Below, in pieces: positions 60,420 through 64,000 of a stretch of DNA of 64,000 nucleotides. The stretch spans positions 1,612,001 to 1,676,000 of the forward strand of contig JAKCFJ010000001.1 in NCBI GenBank assembly GCA_025041175.1, given 5' to 3'. The notes under the pieces are model-generated. The model made no database searches and had not been told where the DNA came from. It saw only the letters and a program-made list of their open reading frames with translations. The translations under genes and the position numbers were made by a program. How positions within the stretch are numbered: position 1 is the stretch's first letter; every line of letters starts with the position of its first letter. This stretch comes from Halobacteriales archaeon YIM A00010. GTDB taxonomy: Archaea; Halobacteriota; Halobacteria; Halobacteriales; Haloarculaceae.

Positions 60420-62079
60420 CGAGTACGAACACTACGAGGCCGTCGTCGTCGGGGCAGGTCCCGGTGGCGCGGCCGCAGCAGCGAAGCTAGCAGACGAAGG
60501 GATCGAAACGCTCGTGGTAGAGCGAGGCGTCGACGCGGGCGCAAAGAACGTTTCCGGCGGACTGATCTACGCCGAGGAGTCCGCACCCTACACTATCGAC
60601 GACCTGTTCCCGGGATTCCGGGAGGAGGCAGCCGAACGCCCGATCACGGAGTATTACATCCAGAACATAGCGGGGGAGATGGTCAAGGAGTACGATCTCA
60701 CGTCGCTGCACGAACACGACACGGAGTGGTCGGACGCCGTGCTCAGGCGGCGGATGGATTCGTGGCTCGCCGATCGGGTCCACGAGTGTACCCGCGAGAC
60801 CGGTGGCGGGCTGTTGACCGGCATTCGTGCGAACGGACTCCTGCGAGAGGACGGCGAGATCGTGGGCGTCACCTGCGACGAGATCGATCCCATTCGGGCG
60901 GATCTCATCGTGGCCGCCGACGGGGTGAACAGCGAGCTCGCGCGCGACGCCGGCCTGATGGATTGGGAAGAACCCGAGGAGTGGTTCCAGGGCGTCAAAG
61001 CGACCGTCGACATGCCCGATGTCGACGATCGGTTCGGAATCGGTCCGGAGGAGGGCGTTGCCCATCTGTTCTCCGGGGATCTGTTCGAGGGAGTCCGTGG
61101 TGGGGGCTTTCTGTACACGAACACGGACTCGCTGTCGATCGGCGCGGTGTTCCACCTCGACAGCCTCGTGGAGGAGCAAGCCGAGCCACACGAGCTGCTG
61201 GACGCGTTGCTCACCCACCCACTGCTCGCCCAGTGGCTCGGTGAGGAGTACAACGAGGTCGAGTACTCCGCGAAGCTCGTGCCGGATTCGAAGAAGGTGG
61301 CCCACACGTCGCCCCACGAGGGCCGACTCGTGCTCGTGGGCGATGCGGCCGGGCAGATGCAGGCCCAAGGCCCGATCATCAAGGGGATGAACCACGCGGT
61401 GACCGCCGGCGCGCTGGCCGCGGAGGCGTTCGCAACGGCAAAACGCCGCGACAACCCCGGATCGGCGGGCGAGCGCTACGAACGGAAGCTCAAAGAGAGC
61501 GGAACAATGTCGAAGCTCCGACCGAAGCGCTACGAGCGGATGCGTCCGGTCGGTGAACGGGAGGGGACGACCGACGCGGTCGATCGGCTGCTCGCCTCGC
61601 CCGTCGGTAGGATCGGGATCAAAGCGATGGATACTGTTGGGCTGGTGGAGCGGCTGTACAGCTCGCCGTTCATGTCGATGTCGATTCCGGACACCCAAAC
61701 GCCCTACGTCACGCTTCCGGCGATCATCGCCGAGGAACTCGGCTCGCCCGTCCGTGACCGATCCACGATCGATCCGCCGAGCCTCGAAGAACGGATCGGT
61801 GATCTGACCTACGATACGGACGTTGGCAATCCACACATCCGGCTGCGCGACGACTCGGTGGAAGCGAGCGGGGCGGCCGTCTCCGCGTGCCCTGTCAGCG
61901 CGACGGGCTTCGGCGGCGGCTGTTACCGCGAGGAGACGATCCAGACGAACGGCACCACGAAACAGGTCGTGAGCCTCGACACCCAGCCGTGTGTCGAGTG
62001 TGGCACGTGTGCCGTGGTTGCGGACACCGAGTGGGAACACCCACGCGGCGACAAGGGCGTCGAGTTCAAACAAGGCTAA
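60412..62079 (+). CDS. FixC-FixX fusion: flavoprotein dehydrogenase with C-terminal ferredoxin-like domain
   Basis: A 555-residue protein. The N-terminus is a FixC/EtfQO FAD fold: VVVGAGPGGAAAAAKLADEGI (residues 10-30), RRMDSWLADRV, LVLVGDAAGQMQAQGPIIKGM. The last 75 residues (about 480-555) match FixX, with SACPVSATGFGGGCYRE and PCVECGTCAVVADTEW, cysteines for one 4Fe-4S cluster. It would pass ETF electrons onward to quinone. A strong Shine-Dalgarno site GGAGGTGAT lies at 60400-60408 within the etfA end; the start overlaps etfA by 8 bases. Confidence 0.92.
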   Translation: MTDEYEHYEAVVVGAGPGGAAAAAKLADEGIETLVVERGVDAGAKNVSGGLIYAEESAPYTIDDLFPGFREEAAERPITEYYIQNIAGEMVKEYDLTSLHEHDTEWSDAVLRRRMDSWLADRVHECTRETGGGLLTGIRANGLLREDGEIVGVTCDEIDPIRADLIVAADGVNSELARDAGLMDWEEPEEWFQGVKATVDMPDVDDRFGIGPEEGVAHLFSGDLFEGVRGGGFLYTNTDSLSIGAVFHLDSLVEEQAEPHELLDALLTHPLLAQWLGEEYNEVEYSAKLVPDSKKVAHTSPHEGRLVLVGDAAGQMQAQGPIIKGMNHAVTAGALAAEAFATAKRRDNPGSAGERYERKLKESGTMSKLRPKRYERMRPVGEREGTTDAVDRLLASPVGRIGIKAMDTVGLVERLYSSPFMSMSIPDTQTPYVTLPAIIAEELGSPVRDRSTIDPPSLEERIGDLTYDTDVGNPHIRLRDDSVEASGAAVSACPVSATGFGGGCYREETIQTNGTTKQVVSLDTQPCVECGTCAVVADTEWEHPRGDKGVEFKQG

Positions 62080-62092
62080 CGATTGGCACACG

Positions 62093-62482
62093 ATGGCCAC
62101 AGAACTCCACGAACGGATCGCTACCCTGGCGGACCGGGCACACCGGGACCGCGAAGCGTTCGAACCCCCCACAGAGCCACCCGATGAGGAGCGAGCGGTG
62201 GCGTTTCTACGGGACGGCGCCGGTCCCGCCGTCGGTCTGTACATCGAGGCACACACCGGTGACGAACCGGCCAGGCTCTCACCCACCGAGTTGTCGCTGC
62301 TCGAACGGGCGATGAACGACTGGCTCACGCTGTACGCCCGGTGCTACGGCGCGTCGATTGACGCCGATTTCACCGTCCGCGAAGCCGCTGAGCTGCTGCT
62401 CGACACACACGACATCACGGATACTGCACAGTTGTTGACCCGGACGCCGCCGCGTGCCACCGACCACACCGGCACAAGGTGA
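62093..62482 (+). CDS. Hypothetical protein of the ETF operon
   Basis: A 129-residue acidic protein starting 13 bases after the fixC-fixX stop: MATELHERIATLADRAHRDREAF, with a helical middle (TELSLLERAMNDWLTLYARCYG) and TVREAAELLLDTHDITDTAQLL. No known motif; I do not recognise the family. Its position suggests a supporting role in electron transfer. The first ATG in frame at 61991 lies inside the upstream gene and is ignored. Confidence 0.68.
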   Translation: MATELHERIATLADRAHRDREAFEPPTEPPDEERAVAFLRDGAGPAVGLYIEAHTGDEPARLSPTELSLLERAMNDWLTLYARCYGASIDADFTVREAAELLLDTHDITDTAQLLTRTPPRATDHTGTR

Positions 62483-62614
62483 CAGTCCCTGCTCACCGCC
62501 TGTGGCACTCGGTGTCCGCCGTCGAACCGCAGTATCCTATGCTCCGCTCAGTCACGGGAATATTTGAGTCCCGAACAACGCCTGGAGGAAGGGAAATCAA
62601 CGCCTACAATAAGG

Positions 62615-62641
62615 TTAAGTAGGGTGGTGTGATATTATCAC
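62615..62641 (+). promoter_or_regulatory. TATA box and palindromic operator for the wHTH-GNAT gene
   Basis: TTAAGT at 62615-62620 lies 24-29 bases before ATG 62644. GTGATA-T-TATCAC at 62629-62641 is a perfect 6-bp inverted repeat covering the expected transcript start. It is a good place for an autoregulator to block transcription. Confidence 0.5.
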
Positions 62642-62643
62642 CC

Positions 62644-63375
62644 ATGCAGTTCTCGGACGAGCTCGAGTTTACCCACCGTGACCGGAAGGACGTGTACGAA
62701 TACGTCGAGCGATACGGGACTGTCGAGTACGAAACAGCGCGGACGGCGCTGAACATGGAGCCGACGGCGTTCGGTCACCACGTGGCGATCCTAAAGCGCG
62801 ACGGAATCATCGACCAGACCGACGAACAGCTCTCCGTGGCGTTCGAGAGCGGGACCGAAGAGCGGTTTTCCGAAGACGACATCGAGGTCGTGATCCGCCA
62901 GGCCCGCGAGAGCGATCTCACCGGACTCGTCGGGGCCATCCGGAAGGCCATCGACAACAAGACGTACATCGTCGCCGAAAACATCGCGGACATCGTGGAT
63001 CACGAGGACGTTTTGCTCCGGCACAACGATCTCGAATCCCGCGTGTTCTTCGTTGCGACGGTCAACGACGACGTGGTCGGGTGGGTGCATCTCAACGCGC
63101 CCGAAATCGCAAAGCTGGGCCACACCGCCGAACTCACCGTCGGCGTCCTCGAAGCCTACCGCGGCTACGGCATCGGGAGCCGGCTGCTCGAACGCGGACT
63201 GGAGTGGGCCACTGAACACGACTACGAGAAGGTGTACAACAGCGTTCCCTCCACGAACGAGGGAGCCATCGTGTTCCTCGAAAACCACGGCTGGGAAACC
63301 GAGGCGGTCCGCGAAGACCACTACCTGATCGACGGCGAGTACATCGACGAGGTGATGCTGGCCGTCTCCCTCTAA
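62644..63375 (+). CDS. Winged-helix regulator fused to GNAT acetyltransferase
   Basis: A 243-residue fusion. Residues 1-70 are an archaeal winged-helix domain (HRDRKDVYEYVERYGTVEYETARTAL, HHVAILKRDGII) and residues 85-243 a GNAT fold with ELTVGVLEAYRGYGIGSRLLERGLEWA (acetyl-CoA loop) and VYNSVPSTNEGAIVFLENHGW. This fusion is known in haloarchaea, where the acetyltransferase may modify the regulator or another protein. ATG 62644 fits the TTAAGT box; five codons of open frame upstream are ignored. The last codons overlap the opposite-strand zinc protein at 63372. Confidence 0.87.
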   Translation: MQFSDELEFTHRDRKDVYEYVERYGTVEYETARTALNMEPTAFGHHVAILKRDGIIDQTDEQLSVAFESGTEERFSEDDIEVVIRQARESDLTGLVGAIRKAIDNKTYIVAENIADIVDHEDVLLRHNDLESRVFFVATVNDDVVGWVHLNAPEIAKLGHTAELTVGVLEAYRGYGIGSRLLERGLEWATEHDYEKVYNSVPSTNEGAIVFLENHGWETEAVREDHYLIDGEYIDEVMLAVSL

Positions 63376-63533
63376 GGCCAGTGCTCTCCTGCCCCCTCGA
63401 GCGGCTCGGCCACGACGCCGTCCTGTTGGGCCAACACCCGCGCGTGTGCCGGACAGACAGACCTGGACTCTGCCCACGGCACGTGAAGCCGAACCCCAGC
63501 ACCGTTCTCACACTCCGCCACGTCACACTGCAT
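63372..63533 (-). CDS. 53-residue zinc-binding microprotein
   Basis: Frame from ATG 63533: MQCDVAECENGAGVRLHVPWAESRSVCPAHARVLAQQDGVV. Cysteines at 3, 8 and 27 with His30 make a possible zinc site (C-x4-C...C-x2-H). The pattern is, to my memory, a conserved haloarchaeal small protein. The stop overlaps the end of the wHTH-GNAT gene by 3 bases, so the two are convergent. Function unknown. Confidence 0.6.
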   Translation of the reverse strand: MQCDVAECENGAGVRLHVPWAESRSVCPAHARVLAQQDGVVAEPLEGAGEHWP

Positions 63534-63620
63534 ACCTGCCGTACCTTCCCCTCCCTAACAGGCGTTTGGGATGGCTAGATCACCGTGTAAACGTGTGAAC
63601 CGACCAACGAATTATTAATA

Positions 63621-63636
63621 TTACCTAATTAGTTAA
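63621..63636. promoter_or_regulatory. Near-palindrome upstream of the metallothionein-like gene
   Basis: TTACCTAATTAGTTAA equals its reverse complement at 14 of 16 bases. It lies in an AT-rich stretch about 20 bases before a TATA-like GTATTTATC (63659-63667). The form resembles sites of DtxR/MntR-type metal repressors, but the assignment is inference. Confidence 0.4.
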
Positions 63637-63708
63637 ATTTTTAATCTATGAATTTGTGTATTTATCTGTGTCATCCCGGAACGCTCTGGGAGAGACACGG
63701 ACGCAACC

Positions 63709-63822
63709 ATGCAAACGAAACGTTCGATCGAGAGCGAGCGGTACGAGCGCCGGTGTGGCGAGTGCACCTGTGGACCGGACTGTGAGTGTGGCGGGGACTG
63801 TGGCGGCAACTGCACGTGTTGA
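63709..63822 (+). CDS. Metallothionein-like cysteine-rich microprotein
   Basis: A 37-residue frame beginning with a basic helix (MQTKRSIESERYERR) and continuing with eight cysteines in 22 residues: CGECTC, CECGGDC and CTC, i.e. C16, C19, C21, C25, C27, C31, C35, C37. CxC and CxxC spacings are those of metallothioneins, which bind zinc, copper or cadmium through cysteines. The AT-rich promoter has a TATA-like box and a near-palindrome that could answer to metals. Real in-frame ATG and stop; small size keeps confidence moderate. Confidence 0.6.
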   Translation: MQTKRSIESERYERRCGECTCGPDCECGGDCGGNCTC

Positions 63823-63867
63823 GCTGACGTGTCGGTAGCGCATCAGAGACACAAATTTTTATCGATC

Positions 63868-64000
63868 CTACAAGAACACGGCGAGCACGAAGAGCAGGAA
63901 CATGCTGGCGGTGAGCAGCAGCTGCATGGCGGCCGAGCCGACGACGCCGGCCGTTGCGAACAGCGCGGTTTTCGCGCCGGCCCTAGCGTCTCGGTGGCGG
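63868..64000 (-). CDS. Membrane protein, C-terminal fragment cut by window edge
   Basis: A frame continues off the right edge and ends at a TAG at 63868. The 43 visible residues have two helical stretches: AKTALFATAGVVGSAAMQLLLTA and SMFLLFVLAVFL to the end. The start is outside the window. Family not recognisable from this much. Convergent with the metallothionein-like gene. Confidence 0.5.
   Translation of the reverse strand, partial: RHRDARAGAKTALFATAGVVGSAAMQLLLTASMFLLFVLAVFL

Overview
The window comes from a haloarchaeon (class Halobacteria). The evidence is high G+C coding DNA, strongly acidic proteins, archaeal information-processing genes (RPA with its partner, prefoldin beta, KEOPS Pcc1, RpoP, eL43, XPB-Bax1, RNase J), TATA boxes about 25-30 bases before start codons, and very short or absent leaders. 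The genus cannot be told from sequence alone. No rRNA, CRISPR array or intact transposase gene was seen. There are two tRNAs, Pro(UGG) and Thr(UGU).

Layout. 1-5202: a gene fragment cut by the left edge, a hairpin-rich spacer, an acyl-CoA dehydrogenase, a small membrane protein, a LeuA/CimA-type synthase, a DUF192 protein and an HNH-like protein. 5263-17109: GMP synthase glutaminase subunit, a DUF2070 membrane protein, the minus-strand operon eL43-rpoP-pcc1-pfdB-DUF3194, a Bat-type HTH regulator, tRNA-Pro, a mannose-1-phosphate guanylyltransferase, and the replication pair rpa-rpap. 17322-26735: the XPB helicase/Bax1 nuclease pair, UspA and a CPA2 antiporter, an rRNA/tRNA m5C methyltransferase pair, a cloverleaf-shaped RNA followed by a 48-residue zinc-finger gene, GTP cyclohydrolase III and a CBS protein. 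26904-34368: a branched-chain amino-acid ABC system (livHMGF plus a binding protein whose two halves are swapped), then pgk and a GNAT.

34389-42840 is the accessory stretch. It begins at tRNA-Thr, has lower G+C, and holds a 937-residue STAND-like NTPase with TPR repeats, a Nudix gene, and at least two decayed genes: a 5'-nucleotidase and an SDR broken by one nonsense codon. 42976-52629 holds GntP, UspA, a 2-oxoacid:ferredoxin oxidoreductase, a flavin reductase, threonine synthase, an HpcH/HpaI aldolase and a DAACS symporter. 53154-57332 is the RNase J-prenyl synthase-GltX cluster. 57427-62482 is an electron-transfer cluster (ferredoxin, EtfB, EtfA, FixC-FixX fusion). The right end has a wHTH-GNAT regulator and two very small cysteine-rich genes, one metallothionein-like.

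Non-coding structure is the most unusual part. Several spacers are packed with consecutive perfect palindromes, stems 6-10 bp with mostly three-base loops, differing in sequence but alike in design. Some lie in a dispersed repeat found four times. Two copies of a roughly 100-bp miniature inverted-repeat element lie at 48022 and 52850. The strongest candidates for new biology are the swapped-domain binding protein, the cloverleaf RNA, the hairpin arrays, the STAND/TPR gene, the structured RNase J leader and the metallothionein-like gene.
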